64,000 nucleotides of DNA from Dactylis glomerata (GCA_007115705.1 QXEO01000236.1:3197434-3261433), one strand, 5' to 3'. Positions 10,393 to 22,014 are shown, counted from the stretch's first letter. Notes: generated from the sequence alone by a model not told the origin. Program-made: numbers and translations.

Positions 10393-11970
10393 ATGGAGAA
10401 CTCTCCATTTGGTTTCCTATTTGGAAACACATCTACTACTACTGTTGCACATGTGGATGAACCACCACCACCACCGCCTGCTGAAATTGATCCTTTTAAA
10501 ATACCTATGAAAATTGTTGGGTGTATTATGGATAACTGCTATTCAGGAGATGGAACTGTCCATCTGGGTGATCATTTATTATTTATACATGAATTATGCG
10601 AGTTGTTCAGATGTGCAGGTATTTCACCAAGCCAGGTCAAGAAGAAATTATTCTCATTATCATTGAAAGGCAGAGCTGAAGAGTGGTATCGACTACTCCA
10701 AGATGGTCCATCCATGGCATGGGAGGATATTGTACCTCTCTTTTATTCTAAGTTTTATCCTCCAAGTGAAATTCATAAAGACCGTAACCGGATATATAAT
10801 TTTTGGCCTCATGATGGAGAGAGTATTGCCCAAGCGTGGGGGAGATTGAAGTTACTAATGCTCAAATGCCCCATTCATGAGCTCCCCAATAATATTGTTA
10901 TTGATAATTTTTATGCGCGGCTTACTCTTCCTGATAAGGATTACTTGGATGCTTCTTGCTTTGGATCATTTACTCATATTAAAGAAGATGCTAAGTGGAA
11001 ACTTCTTGACCGTATACAAGAGAATGCTGAAGGTTGGGAAAACGACAAAGGTAGGAAGTCAGGTATAAACTATGATTATGAATGCATTAAATCTTTTATG
11101 GGAACCGATGACTTTCATAGTGTTAGCAATGCTTATGGTCTTGATTCACAAATACTTGCTAATTGTCTTAAGGCCTTTGCCTCTTATCTTGATGTTCCAA
11201 AGAAAGAGTGGAACAAATATCATGCGCCTTATAAAGACTCTATTAGTCATATACCTGCTGCAGCTACTGAAGTTTGTACTGTTGATAGCATTGTGCCTGA
11301 ACCTTATTTTGAGAAGACACCTTTCCCTGCTAAGGTAAAGAAGTATTCTACTTTGGTAAGTGTGTCTAATAAAAGTACTAAGAAAGCTGCAGAACCTGAT
11401 GAGCAAATTATTATTAAGTCTCCTGTAGCTATATTAAAGGATCTTGTTACTAAAGATGTAGGGGATGAATATATTCTTTTTTGTGAAGATGCTTCTAACA
11501 TTCTCTCACATCCTAAAAAGCATAGGAAAACAAGTGTTCCTGTTATTTCTGTCAGTATTGGAGATCATTGCTATTATGGTTTATGTGATATTGGAGCTAG
11601 TGCAAGTGCTATTCCTTTAGAGCTTTACAAAGAAATCATGCACGAGATTGGCGCTTGTGAACTTGAAGATATTGATGTGGTTGTTCAGCTTGCTAACAGA
11701 GAGACTGTTTGGCCTCTTGGTATTGTTGGAGATGTGGAAGTTCTTTGCGATAAGACTAAATACCCTACTGATTTTCTAGTACTTGGTAAGGAGGCTAGTA
11801 AAACTTGTCCTATTATTTTTGGTAGACCATTTTTGAACACCTGTGGCGCCATGATAGATTGTAAGAAGGAGAAAATCTTTACTAAGTTTAATGGAGAGTC
11901 TTATGAGTTTAATTTTTCCAAGTTTGCTAAGACTTCTTTTGAAAATGATACGCCTAATGAAAATTTTTGA
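10393..11970 (+). CDS. gag: Element C Gag-protease
   Basis: The ATG at 10393 follows the leader by about 90 nt and opens 525 codons. The gag domain spans roughly residues 40-230 (LFSLSLKGRAEEWYRLL, FYSKFYPPSEI), the capsid fold of gypsy elements. The aspartic protease lies around residues 395-500 (GLCDIGASASAIP, then IIFGRPFLNTCGAMID), where Athila elements have DIGAS/DLGAS instead of DSG. The frame ends at TGA 11968-11970 and the RT part continues in the same frame, so one stop separates the products. A runner-up ATG upstream does not exist in frame; residues before 10393 are leader. The poly-proline stretch after residue 20 is usual. Confidence 0.88.
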   Translation: MENSPFGFLFGNTSTTTVAHVDEPPPPPPAEIDPFKIPMKIVGCIMDNCYSGDGTVHLGDHLLFIHELCELFRCAGISPSQVKKKLFSLSLKGRAEEWYRLLQDGPSMAWEDIVPLFYSKFYPPSEIHKDRNRIYNFWPHDGESIAQAWGRLKLLMLKCPIHELPNNIVIDNFYARLTLPDKDYLDASCFGSFTHIKEDAKWKLLDRIQENAEGWENDKGRKSGINYDYECIKSFMGTDDFHSVSNAYGLDSQILANCLKAFASYLDVPKKEWNKYHAPYKDSISHIPAAATEVCTVDSIVPEPYFEKTPFPAKVKKYSTLVSVSNKSTKKAAEPDEQIIIKSPVAILKDLVTKDVGDEYILFCEDASNILSHPKKHRKTSVPVISVSIGDHCYYGLCDIGASASAIPLELYKEIMHEIGACELEDIDVVVQLANRETVWPLGIVGDVEVLCDKTKYPTDFLVLGKEASKTCPIIFGRPFLNTCGAMIDCKKEKIFTKFNGESYEFNFSKFAKTSFENDTPNENF

Positions 11971-13776
11971 GTTGAACAACTTGCTTCTATTGCTCTTGCT
12001 CCTAATAATGCCTTGCAGCAATTCATGGAAGATCATGAAAGTGATGTTTTCAGCAAGGAAAGAGAAGAGATTGACGATATTCTTCTTCTTCGTCAACCAC
12101 CATTAATCAAGCATAATCTACCTGTGGAGGATCTTGGTACCACTTTGCCACCTAAGGAAGATCCTGTGTTCGAATTAAAGCCTTTGCCTGATAATCTTAA
12201 ATATGCTTATATAGATGATAAGAAAATATATCCTGTTATTATTAGCTCTAAACTTTCAGGAAAGGAAGAAGAAAGACTATTGGAGAAATTGAGGAAACAC
12301 CGAGGAGCTATGGGATATACTCTTGATGATTTAAAATGGATTTCTCCCACTTTATGTCAGCATGCCATTAATATGGAGAAAGACGCGAAGCCAGTCGTGG
12401 AGCATCAACGCCGCCTAATTCCCAAGATGAAGGATGTGGTAAGAAATGAGGTATTAAAGCTCCTTGATGCTGGTATTATTTATCCTATTGCTGATAGTAG
12501 ATGGGTTAGTCCTGTTCATTGTGTTCCTAAGAAAGGAGGTATGACTGTTGTGCCTAATGAGAATAACGAGCTTATTCATCAAAGGGTAGTAGTTGGTTAT
12601 AGGATGTGCATTGATTATAGGAAGGTAAACAAAGTTACTAAGAAAGATCATTACCCTTTACCGTTTATAGATCAGATGCTAGAAAGGTTGTCTAAGAAGA
12701 CTCATTTTTGTTTCCTTGATGGTTATTCTGTTTTTTCTCAAATTGCTGTTAAGAAGGATGATCAAGAGAAAACCACTTTTACTTGTCCTTATGGAACTTA
12801 TGCTTATAGACGTATGCCGTTTGGTTTATGCAATGCTCCTGCTACATTTCAAAGATGCATGTCTGCTATTTTTCATGGCTTTTGTGAAGAAATTGTGGAG
12901 GTCTTCATGGACGATTTCTCCGTCTATGGAACTTCTTTTGATAATTGTTTGCACAACCTTGATAAAGTTTTGCAGAGGTGCAAAGAAACTAACCTTGTTC
13001 TTAATTGGGAGAAATGCCACTTTATGGTAAATGAAGGAATTGTCCTTGGACATAAAATTTCTGAAAGAGGTATTGAAGTTGACAGAGCAAAAGTGGAGGC
13101 AATCGAGAAAATGCCCTGTCCCAGAGATGTGAAAGGTATTCGTAGTATTCTTGGTCATGCTGGTTTCTATAGGAGGTTTATTAAAGATTTCTCTAAGATT
13201 TCAAAGCCTCTTACAAATCTTCTTCAAAAGGATGTACCATTTGTCTTTGATGATGATTGTAAGGAAGCTTTTGAAACTCTTAAGAAGGCTTTAACTACTG
13301 CTCCTATTGTTCAACCACTTGATTGGAATTTACCTTTTGAAATTATGTGTGATGCTAGTGATTTTGCTGTTGGTGCTGTTCTTGGACAGCGCATTGATAA
13401 TAAGTTGAATGTTATTCATTATGCTAGTAAGACTCTTGATGCTGCTCAAAAGAATTATGCTACTACTGAGAAAGAGTTTCTTGCTGTTGTTTTTGCATGT
13501 GATAAGTTTAGATCTTACATTGTTGATTCTAAAGTTACTATTCATACTAATCACGCTGCTATTAGATATCTTATGACTAAGAAGGATGCTAAGCCTAGGC
13601 TTATTAGATGGGTGTTGCTTTTACAAGAATTTGATTTGCATATCATAGATAGGAAAGGTGCTGAAAATCCTATGGCTGACAACTTGTCTAGGTTGGAAAA
13701 CATTTCTTTTGATCCTATTCCTGTTAACGATAGTTTTCCAAATGAACAGTTGGCTGCAATAAATGTAACTTCGTGA
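11971..13776 (+). pseudogene. pol: Element C reverse transcriptase-RNase H
   Basis: Directly after the gag-protease stop the same frame stays open for 600 codons. The RT core lies at about 12600-13080, with MCIDYRKVNKVTKKDHYPLP, RRMPFGLCNAPATFQR and the catalytic VFMDDFSVYG. RNase H follows (IMCDASDFAVGAVLGQ, then TTEKEFLAVVFA). The TGA at 13774-13776 comes just before the conserved PWYADYANF linker, which continues in frame, so it looks like a CGA to TGA transition. With the stop at 11968 it makes this copy non-functional unless both are read through. Confidence 0.88.
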
Positions 13777-14439
13777 GACCTTCCTTGGTATGCTGATTAT
13801 GCTAACTTTATTGTTTCCAAGTATTTGCCTCCAACCTTTACAGCTCAGCAAAGAAGAAAATTCTTTTATGATTTGAGGCATTACTTTTGGGATGATCCAC
13901 ATTTATATAAAGAAGGAGTTGATGGTATTATGAGAAGATGCATACCGGAATATGAGCAACAAGAGATATTAAGAAAATGCCATAGCTGTGCTTATGGAGG
14001 GCATCATGCTGGAGATAGAACCGCGCAGAAGGTTCTACAATCAGGTTTTTATTGGCCAACCCTCTTTAAAGATGCCAGAAGGTATGTTTTATCTTGTGAT
14101 GAATGTCAAAGAGTTGGTAATATTTCTAGACGCAATGAAATGCCTATGAGTTTACACTCTTGTTATTGAACCATTTGATTGTTGGGGATTTGACTTTATG
14201 GGTCCTTTTCCTCCTTCAAAAGGCTATACCCATATACTTGTTGCTGTTGATTATGTTACTAAATGGGTAGAAGCCATACCTACAAAGAGTGCCGATGGTG
14301 AGACTTTGTTAAAAATGCTCAAGGATGTTATTTTTCCTAGGTTTGGTGTGCCTAGATATCTTATGACTGACGGAGGTTCTCATTTTATTCACGGTGGTTT
14401 TAGAAAAACTCTTGCTAAATATGATGTCAATCATAGAAT
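13777..14439 (+). pseudogene. pol: Element C integrase N-terminal half, frameshifted, cut by element D
   Basis: The zinc finger is visible at about 13975-14115 (HHAGDRTAQ, then CDECQRVG), followed by the core (GFDFMGPFPPSKGYTH and MTDGGSHFI, supplying the first two catalytic acidic residues). An extra base near 14148-14152 shifts the frame so that it stops at 14167-14169; the correct frame is picked up again immediately. The coding sequence is cut at 14439 by D; agaat (14435-14439) is the target duplication. The other half is at 35364-36053. Confidence 0.88.
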
Positions 14440-16231
14440 TGAAGGAAATATGCCCTAGAGGCAATAATAATATTGTTATTATCATATTTCTTGTTCATGA
14501 TAATGTTTATATTCCATGCTAGAATTGTATTAAGCGGAAACATTAATACTTGTGTGGTTTATGAACAACACCATGTCCCTAGTATGCCTCTACTAGACTA
14601 GCTCACTGATTAATGATGGTTAAGGTTTCGTAACCATAGACATGAGTTGTCGATTAATAATGAGGTCATATCATTAGGAGAATGATGTGATGGACAGACC
14701 CAAATTAAGCATAGCAATTAGATCGTGTCATTGTGTTCACAATTGCGTAGCTTTTCCTATGTCAGTATCCTATTCCTTACACCATGAGATAATGCCACTC
14801 CCTGGTATCAGAAGAGAGCTTTGAGGTCATCAAACGTCATCCTATGAGAGGGTGATCATAAAGGTGTATCTCAGGTAATCGGAAAGTACTTGTTGGGTTG
14901 CATGTATCGAGATTGGGATTTGTCCCTCCCATGTCGGAGAGATATACTCCGGGCCCACTCGGTAATCAATATCATACACCGTTTGCAAACACGTGATTAA
15001 TGAGTTTAATCACAGGGTGATATTGGATTGCGGAACGAGTAACGAGTACTTGCTGCGAACAAGATTGAACTAGGTATGGCGATAACGGCGATCGAATCTC
15101 GGGCAAGTAAAATATCGCGAGACAAAGGAATTTGTATACGGGATTATTTGAATCCTGACATCGTGGTTCACCGATAATGATCTTCGTTGAATATGTGGGA
15201 GTCAATATGGATTTCCAGATCCCGCTATTGATTATTGATAGTGATCATGTCCACGTATTCTCGAACCCGTAGGGTCACACACTTAACGCTCATCGACGCT
15301 AGGGTAGTTTTGGGATTACCGAAAAATGTTTCGGAGAGTTGCGGAATTGTTCCGGGAAAAAGTAACTATTTATTAATTATATGAATTAATAAATATTATA
15401 ATATTTATTTAGAAGAAATAAATAGAGAGAGAAGTAGCCCACAAAATAATATGTATCAGCTAGTAATTTGATTACGCTCATATGTATATGTATATGTACA
15501 TAGGTTTGTGTGGCAAAGGAAAAAATAAATAAAAAGAAAAGCCAAGGTGCGGCCAAGCACATGGACTCGCATGATCGCATGCACATGGGCCAAGTTGGCC
15601 GCACGAGCGCACCAGGAGCTATGAATCGATCGGATCAATAATCCCTCGCACGTACGCGTCCACGCAGGAGATCGGCCAGTTTTATGTGCACACCAAGGTT
15701 TCTGAAAACTTGGGTCGTACTTCAACCAGCCTATAAAAGGTGGACGAGACGGCTCGTTGAGATCTGATTTTTCCGGTTCAGCCGTAGCCACCGCCTGTGT
15801 CTCCTGTAGCTTCTTTTTTGCCCTAGTTTGACTAGATGTTTTGCCTATTCTTCTTCTACCTCGCACGCGTAGGCGAAGCCCTGCCCGCAGATACTCTCCA
15901 CCATAAGCACCACGCCGTCGTGCTGCTGATCCCATCTACCACTCCACCGCACCTTGCTGGACCGAGGAGGAGGAGTCATCGCTGCGCTATACGTGTGCAT
16001 CGCTCGGAGACGCCGTCCGTTGTGACGTTTGGATCAGATCGGATCGCGAGGAGGAGACGCTAGTACGACTACGCCGACCACGTTCATCTGAACGTTTCCG
16101 CTGTGCGATCTACAAGGGTATGTAGATCTAATCTCTCTCACTCGTTGTTTTGCATCTCCTAGATCAGATCTTGGCTTGTTCTTGTTCGTACTCGTAGAAA
16201 ATTTTTGTTTTCTATGCTGCGAAACCCTTCA
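14440..16231 (+). repeat. 5' LTR of element D
   Basis: 1792 bp, TGAAGGAAAT...AAACCCTTCA. It contains the hyphenated palindrome CCGAAAAATGTTTCGG near 15319 and a TATA-like CCTATAAAAGG at about 15730. A tatatg microsatellite at about 15480-15497 differs in length from the 3' LTR and accounts for most of the 6-bp length difference. Confidence 0.95.
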
Positions 16232-16232
16232 G

Positions 16233-16244
16233 TGGTATCAGAGC
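16233..16244 (+). other. Primer binding site of element D (initiator tRNA-Met)
   Basis: TGGTATCAGAGC, the standard primer site of plant Ty1/copia elements, lies one base after the LTR. Confidence 0.95.
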
Positions 16245-18263
16245 GAGATCTATGCGTAGATGTTTTACACGAGTAAAACGCAACCATGTTGTTGCGGGCG
16301 TTGATGTTTTCTGTTGCAAACCTCTATGTTGTGTATTTCTTATGGCGCGGCATAGTGAGATCGAAGCGGTCCAGGCCAACTTTACGCAACCTCGTTCGCG
16401 AAACCGGCTCCGCACTTGACGTGTGGCTTGTTCCACACATGCGGCTGGTGGATGTCAGTTTCTCTCACTATAGTAGTCATGGGATTTACAACGGATGTTA
16501 GCAACCATAATATCACCGTTGTGGCTTTGCGTAGGTAAGAACCGTTCTTAAGCGTAGCTCCCATAAGCCACGTAAAACATGCAATCAACAAATTAGAGGC
16601 GTCTAACTTGTTTTTGCAGGGAGTGTTTGTGATATGGTATTGCCACAAGATGTGATGTGTATGATATATGTGATGTATGCGATGATCATGTTTTGTAATG
16701 TTTAACGACTTACATGTCGATGAGTTCACAACCGACAGGAGCCATATGGTTGTCTTTATAATTTTGTATGACCTGCGTGTCAACTTCTTTATACGCCATG
16801 TAATAGCTTTACTTTATCGCTAAGTAGTTAGCAATAGTCGTAGTTGCTATTCGTGGTGGAGACAATCATGATGGACTGATGGAGATCATGCCGGTGCGCA
16901 CGCGATGGAGATCAATGCGCGAAGATTGGCTATACCATGTCACATATTGTATATGCATGTGATGTTTATCCTTTATGCATCTTATTTTGCTTTGATCGCG
17001 ATGGTAGCATTATAAGATGATCCCTCACACTTAATTTCAAGATAAAATGTGTTCTCTCCTCGTATGCGCCGTTGCGAAAGATCGTCGTTTTGAAGCATCA
17101 CGTGATGATCGGGTGCTATAAACTCTACGTTCACATACAACGGGTGCAAGCCAGTTTTTGCACATGCCAAAATACTTGGGTTAAACTTGATGAGCCTAGC
17201 ATGTACAGACATGGCCTCGGAACACACGGACCGAAAGGTCAAGCATGAGTCATATGGATGATATGATCAACATGTTGATGTTCACCATTAAAGCTACATC
17301 ATTCACGTGATGATCGGTCTCGGTGTAGTGAATTTGGATCATGCTTCACTAAACAACTTCGAGGGATATTGAATTTAGTGGGAGTTCATTAGTAATTTGA
17401 TTAACTTGAACTAATTATCATAAACTAAATCTTAGTGTATTTGCATAAGTCGCTGTAGTCTTTGGCAACCGTTTTCCACCGACACTTAGTTTTAATTGAT
17501 TTAATATAACTATAGAATTCTGGATAATCACTTTTCGGACTAGTGCCGTTTAGTTAAAGTGTCAAGATCAAAGTTTAAGTCCTATTGCATTTTTAGCAAA
17601 CCTCACTTGCTCCATGCGATTTAATAAGTTGTATTAATCTAAGAGCAATGATTCAAGTTTAGCATCTAAGATCATGTTTGCCTCCATGAGAAATTGATCT
17701 TCAAAATTGTTTGAGAATCAAAGTGATCATCGAGCTGAAAGAATTGTTTCAGAAACAAACAAGAAGTGAAAGATATTTGATATCTAAAACTTTGATTGTT
17801 TGCAAAATGATGAAGTATATTTTAGTAAAAGAACATATGCTCATATTGTATGAATATATGCGAAGATTGAAGGCGTTGGGCGTCCAGATCACCCAAAAGT
17901 TTGGGAACTAATATTATACTTTCACTCATCCTTATGAACTATAGTAGTTTCATCATGAAAGTTGTCATGATAAGATGGATGAAAAGGTATCGGCTAAATT
18001 GTTTTGCCATACCAAAAGATTGCTAAAGAATGGAACCCGGAAGAATACCAATCATATGATGATGGTGATCCACCTCAAAAGTGTGAAATCTAAAGCTATT
18101 AGTAATTGACTAAATGCGCTTTGGACTATGTGTCAAATGATTGATGCCACTGTTAATCTTGATAGATTCTTCTAATGGGAGGAAACACTAAATCGGATCT
18201 GCAGAATATTTGGTAGAAAAGGAAAAGACTGGAAATGTCCAGCTCAGGTATATAAATGATATA
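16245..18263 (+). pseudogene. gag: Element D leader and decayed gag
   Basis: Most of 16245-17600 is the long untranslated leader of Angela-like elements; it carries a repeated CACGTGATGATCGG motif (about 17100 and 17305). From about 17640 to 18230 short open pieces in shifting frames look like the remains of gag (longest 66 codons at 17711-17911). No start codon or zinc knuckle can be defined. Confidence rests on position more than on sequence. Confidence 0.5.
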
Positions 18264-18522
18264 CATGTTGAAAGAGCATTTCCCTAATAAATGTATTTTG
18301 GTGTTTGTTAACAACATTTGGTGAATTAACCATGCTATTAAAGTTCTGCAGATTTTCTAGGTTGATTCAGGATCTCGCGGAGGTTCACCCCAAAAAGGAA
18401 GAAAAGATCGAAGCCCGTAGTCCAGTAGTGGAGTTAGGGCTTAGTTGTCTTGTAGGGTGCTTCGCGAAGGTGGAAATGGTGGAGAGGGGATCCACGAAGT
18501 GCTGCTGTTGCCTCTTCTAGGG

Positions 18523-18853
18523 CGGAGACTCCGGCCCTGGTGGCCGGAGACTCCGGCCTAGGGGACTCGCCCAGGCAATCCCCAAAGTCGGACGCTTCAG
18601 ATGCCCGTCCGGAGTTGGGCCGGAGACTTTCTGTCTCTGGCCGGAGACTCCGGGTTGGCATGCTGAGGCCGGAGACTCCGGTCCCCAGGGGCCGGAGACT
18701 CCGGTCTGTCCGGTTGTGGTCAGGGTTGCTAAAGGCTCGGACGCTTCAGAGACCAGGCCGGAGTTGGGCCGGAGACTTTTGTCTCTGGCCGGAGACTCCG
18801 GCCCTGGAGTCACTTAGGGCGGAGACTCCGGCCCTCTTGGCCGGAGACTCCGG
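18523..18853 (+). repeat. Array of CCGGAGACTCCGG palindromes in F
   Basis: Eight copies of the palindrome at 18523, 18544, 18641, 18669, 18692, 18789, 18820 and 18841 (two lack the first C), plus two half-sites (18620, 18769) followed by TTT. Neighbouring copies are mostly 20-30 bp apart. The array ends 38 nt before the TATA box, so it occupies the enhancer position of U3. Confidence 0.92.
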
Positions 18854-18891
18854 CCCTAGTCGTCCAGCAACGGCTACATTTCGTGGAGGAC

Positions 18892-18899
18892 TATATAAA
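18892..18899 (+). promoter_or_regulatory. TATA box of LTR F
   Basis: TATATAAA, 38 nt downstream of the last palindrome. Confidence 0.75.
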
Positions 18900-19609
18900 G
18901 CCTTCTTCTACCTCAAGAGCTGGCTGCGGCTTCCACTCTCTCTCCTCCATTGTTCCAAAGCTTCAAAGCACTAGATCTCTCTCCCTAGCCAATAGAACTC
19001 AAAGCCCTTTTGGGATTTGAGGGAGAAGACCTAGATCTACACTTCCACCAAGGCGATTTGATTTCCCCCCTCTCTTTGTTGAGGGGCTTGTAACTTGTGT
19101 GATTCATCGGATTCCTAGCCGGGAGAAGCCGTCCTCCAAGCTTAACTTTGTGTGTAAGAGCTTGGTGGGCCTATTGGGAGCCTCCAATTGAGTTGTGGAG
19201 CTTGCCCCAATACTTTGTGTAAAGGTGTCGTGCCGCCTTCAAGGGCATCGCTTAGTGGAGCGTGAACTCGCCTTTGTGGCTTGTTCACCGAAGAATAGGG
19301 TGAGCCTTTGTGGCGTTGGTGGCCTTTGTGGCACCACACCTCTCCAACGTAGACGTACTTCCCGTAACAAGGAAGGAACTACGGGAATACATCCTTGTGT
19401 CTTCGTGTCTCCATTGCGGTTACCTCTATCCTTTACTCGTACCTTTACTTATATTGTTATTGCTAGCTTGCTTGTCACTCTAGGTAAATTCACTTAGTAG
19501 CACATCTAGAGAATTTACCTTCTTGTCTAGCCTTAACTTGAAAAGAAGTAAAAAATTGGGTAGCTCCTATTCACCCCCCTCTAGTCGCTCATACGATCCT
19601 TTCACATGT

Positions 19610-20818
19610 TATAGATGTATTCTTTGCTCGCTAACAATGTAATTCTTGGGTATTCGATACTAGATTGTTGGTATGAAATGTCATACAAAGCAACAATACA
19701 AGAACTACGATGGCCTAAGTAACTAGCAAAAGAATGTGGTAATAATGCACATCGAGAAACAAATAAATGTGTTATTGTGTTCTCGGCGGCACCAAACCTA
19801 GCCTTCAAGATTTGATTGAACTTAATAATTATTATATTGTTCTGGTATTATGAGAACAATTGTTGTTCATATTATTACCGTTTTCCATAATCGATGGATA
19901 AACCATTATAAATCTTGTTGGTGAAATAAACATTTATAACACTGATGCTAAAGGTCGCAAGACAAAACAAATTTCACTTATATATGACACCGTCGTTTAA
20001 GTCATATATTGGAAACAAAACATGAAAGAAATTCCATATTGATGGATTTTTGAGTCATTTGATTTTGAATTGATTGACACTTGTGAGACTTGTCCTAAAG
20101 ATGATTAAACTCTGTTCATGGGCCATGGACAGAACAAGCGACTAACTAGATGGAGATCTTACATGTTGATGTATGCAGTCCATTGTGTGAAGTTGAGCGC
20201 GGTGTATTTTCTATTTCATCAATGACTCAAATGGATGTATGGTATATCTACTTGATGAGATAGAAGTATGAAATGATTGAAATTGTTCAATTTATGAAGT
20301 GCAAATTGTTGTAACAAGAAAATTCAAGTTTTTATGATTGGATCATAAAGAAGAATATTTAAGTTACAAGTTTAGCAAACATCTAAGAGTTAAGTGAATT
20401 GTTTCACAAACTTGCATCTCGTGAAACACCATATAAGTATGGAGTTTTTGATGGGTGTAATCAAACCTTGTTTCACATGGTTAGATCAATGATGAAATAA
20501 AACTGTCAACATAATTTGTGGATTATGCTTTAGAGACTACCGCTTTCACTGAATAGAGTGCCATCATAATCCGTTGAAATGACACCATACGAGTTATAGT
20601 TGTCTTTTCTTGAATTTTGGTATGCAAGGCATATGTGTAAAATGTTTACAACCAAAATTGGATTAGTAAGTCTTTGTAAGTTATCCCAAAGAATGTCGTT
20701 GGGTGTTCCTTCTACTATGAACCCGAACACATATTGATTGTCGCTAAAAGGTGAATTTCTTATGAAGGAATTTCTCGCGAAAGGTTTAAGTGGGAGGAAA
20801 ATAGAACTTGATGAGGTT
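19610..20818 (+). pseudogene. pol: Element D decayed integrase region
   Basis: No long frame, but copia integrase traces remain. Around 20090-20260 a zinc-finger tail with CETC-like and MGHGQ-like residues is followed by the start of the core (LHVDVC-like) and then by DDSN-like residues. Many stops and frameshifts are present. The region is interrupted by G after 20823 and by F before 19605. Confidence 0.6.
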
Positions 20819-21536
20819 ATTGATGAACGGATCGTATGGGCACCTAGAGGGGGGGGGGGTGAATAGGTGCTACTCAAATTTTAGTTCTTTTTCAATTTAG
20901 GCTTGACACAAAGGTAAATTCTCTAGATATGCAACTAAGGTGAATTTACCTATATGTCAACTAGCAAGCTAAACAAGATACAATAAGTAAAGGCAATAAA
21001 GGATAGAGGTAACCGAGAGTGGAGCACACGGAGACACGGATGTAATTCCCGTAGTTCCTTCCTTTTTAGGGGAAGTACGTCTACGTTGGAGGGGTGTGGT
21101 TGCCACAAAGGCCTAACCAACGCCACAAAGGCTCACCCTATTCTCCGGTGCAAGCTTCCGCCACAAAGGCCTAGCTCACTTTCCACTAAGGGATTCCTCA
21201 AGGCGGAACCGGCCTTTACAATCTTGGGGCACGCATCCACAACCGAATTGGAGGCTCCCAAGCACAACACAATGCCGTCAAACAACAAGTAGCAATATAT
21301 CAAATACACAAACAAGGTCTTGGGACACAAGGGAACCCAAGACACAAGGGCCCTCAAGCAAATGAGAGGGGAAATCAAATCGCTTCAGTGAGGATGTAGA
21401 TGATGGTCTTCTCCTTCGATTCTCCAAAGATCAAGAGCTTTGGTGGGTTGAGGGAGGAGATCTAGTTGATTTGAGAGCTCAACAATGGTGGTCTTCTTCT
21501 ATTTTCACGAGCTACTGGTTGGAGAAGAAGGTGGGG

Positions 21537-21546
21537 GTATTTATAC
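21537..21546 (-). promoter_or_regulatory. TATA box of G's 3' LTR
   Basis: GTATAAATAC on the minus strand, 38 nt from the nearest palindrome, as in F. The same box is at 31678-31687 in the 5' LTR. Confidence 0.78.
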
Positions 21547-21584
21547 CCCCCCCCCAAATATCTGACCGTTGCCAGCCAGGAAGT

Positions 21585-21782
21585 CCGGCTATAGCCGGAG
21601 TTAAGTCCGGCTAAAGCCGGCCACACCGGCTAAAGCCGGCCTCACACCGGCTATAGCCGGCCTGAAATATCCGGCCTAGCCGGAAATAGCCGGACAAATA
21701 GCCGGTTGAGTCCAGAGGCGCAGGACCCCTTCCGAAATCGGGCAGTCCGGCTATAGCCGGTCTAGGGACCGGCTAAAGCCGG
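21585..21782 (-). repeat. Palindrome array CCGGCTATAGCCGG / CCGGCTAAAGCCGG in G's 3' LTR
   Basis: Units at 21585, 21607, 21626, 21647, 21747 and 21769, with variants CCGGCCTAGCCGG at 21671 and CCGGAAATAGCCGG at 21680. Neighbouring starts are 19-24 bp apart, about two helical turns. The array lies immediately upstream (minus strand) of the TATA box. Confidence 0.93.
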
Positions 21783-21999
21783 CCTAACTGACCCAACTTC
21801 ATTTGAAACTTCTCCCAGAGCATATTTTCACCATTTCCTCAATAATTTCCTTTGGGCAATATTAAATATCAAGTATAATATAGGAAACCCAATATCTTGT
21901 GCAAGAACATAATTAAATCCTGCAAAGCATAATCACACATTAATAGATAATGTATTGTTAACAAACGCCAAAATCAATTAGGCGGGAAATGCTCTTTCA

Positions 22000-22014
22000 A
22001 TCTCCCCCTTTTTG
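22000..22014 (-). other. Polypurine tract of element G
   Basis: AAAAAGGGGGAGAT on the minus strand, immediately before the 3' LTR; it primes plus-strand synthesis. Confidence 0.88.

Larger units (their letters stand above)
18269..19604 (+). mobile_element. Solo LTR F (copia, related to G) with TSD catgt
   Basis: 1336 bp from TGAAAGAGCATTTCCC to ACGATCCTTTCA, flanked by catgt at 18264-18268 and 19605-19609. Both ends resemble G's LTR (TGAAAGAGCATTTCCCG...ACGATCCGTTCA), but the middle is different and holds an array of CCGGAGACTCCGG palindromes. No internal region remains. The 144-codon open frame at 18540-18974 is only a translation of the repeats. Confidence 0.93.
20824..21999 (-). repeat. 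3' LTR of element G
   Basis: 1176 bp, TGAAAGAGCATTTCCCG...ATCCGTTCA when read on the minus strand. It contains eight or so CCGG-anchored palindromes (21585-21782) and a TATA box (21537-21546). It carries 60 bp (20844-20903 region, with a G11 run) absent from the other LTR. Confidence 0.94.

Noticed and set aside
18523..18853. CRISPR-like array
   Set aside because: Repeats are short palindromes with unequal spacing, without spacers or cas genes, in plant nuclear DNA inside an LTR.
18540..18974. 144-codon + frame and minus frames in LTR F
   Set aside because: They are translations of the CCGGAGACTCCGG repeats without any domain.
21546..21557. C-rich homopolymer as a special site
   Set aside because: Homopolymer lengths differ between the two LTRs and are prone to slippage or sequencing error.
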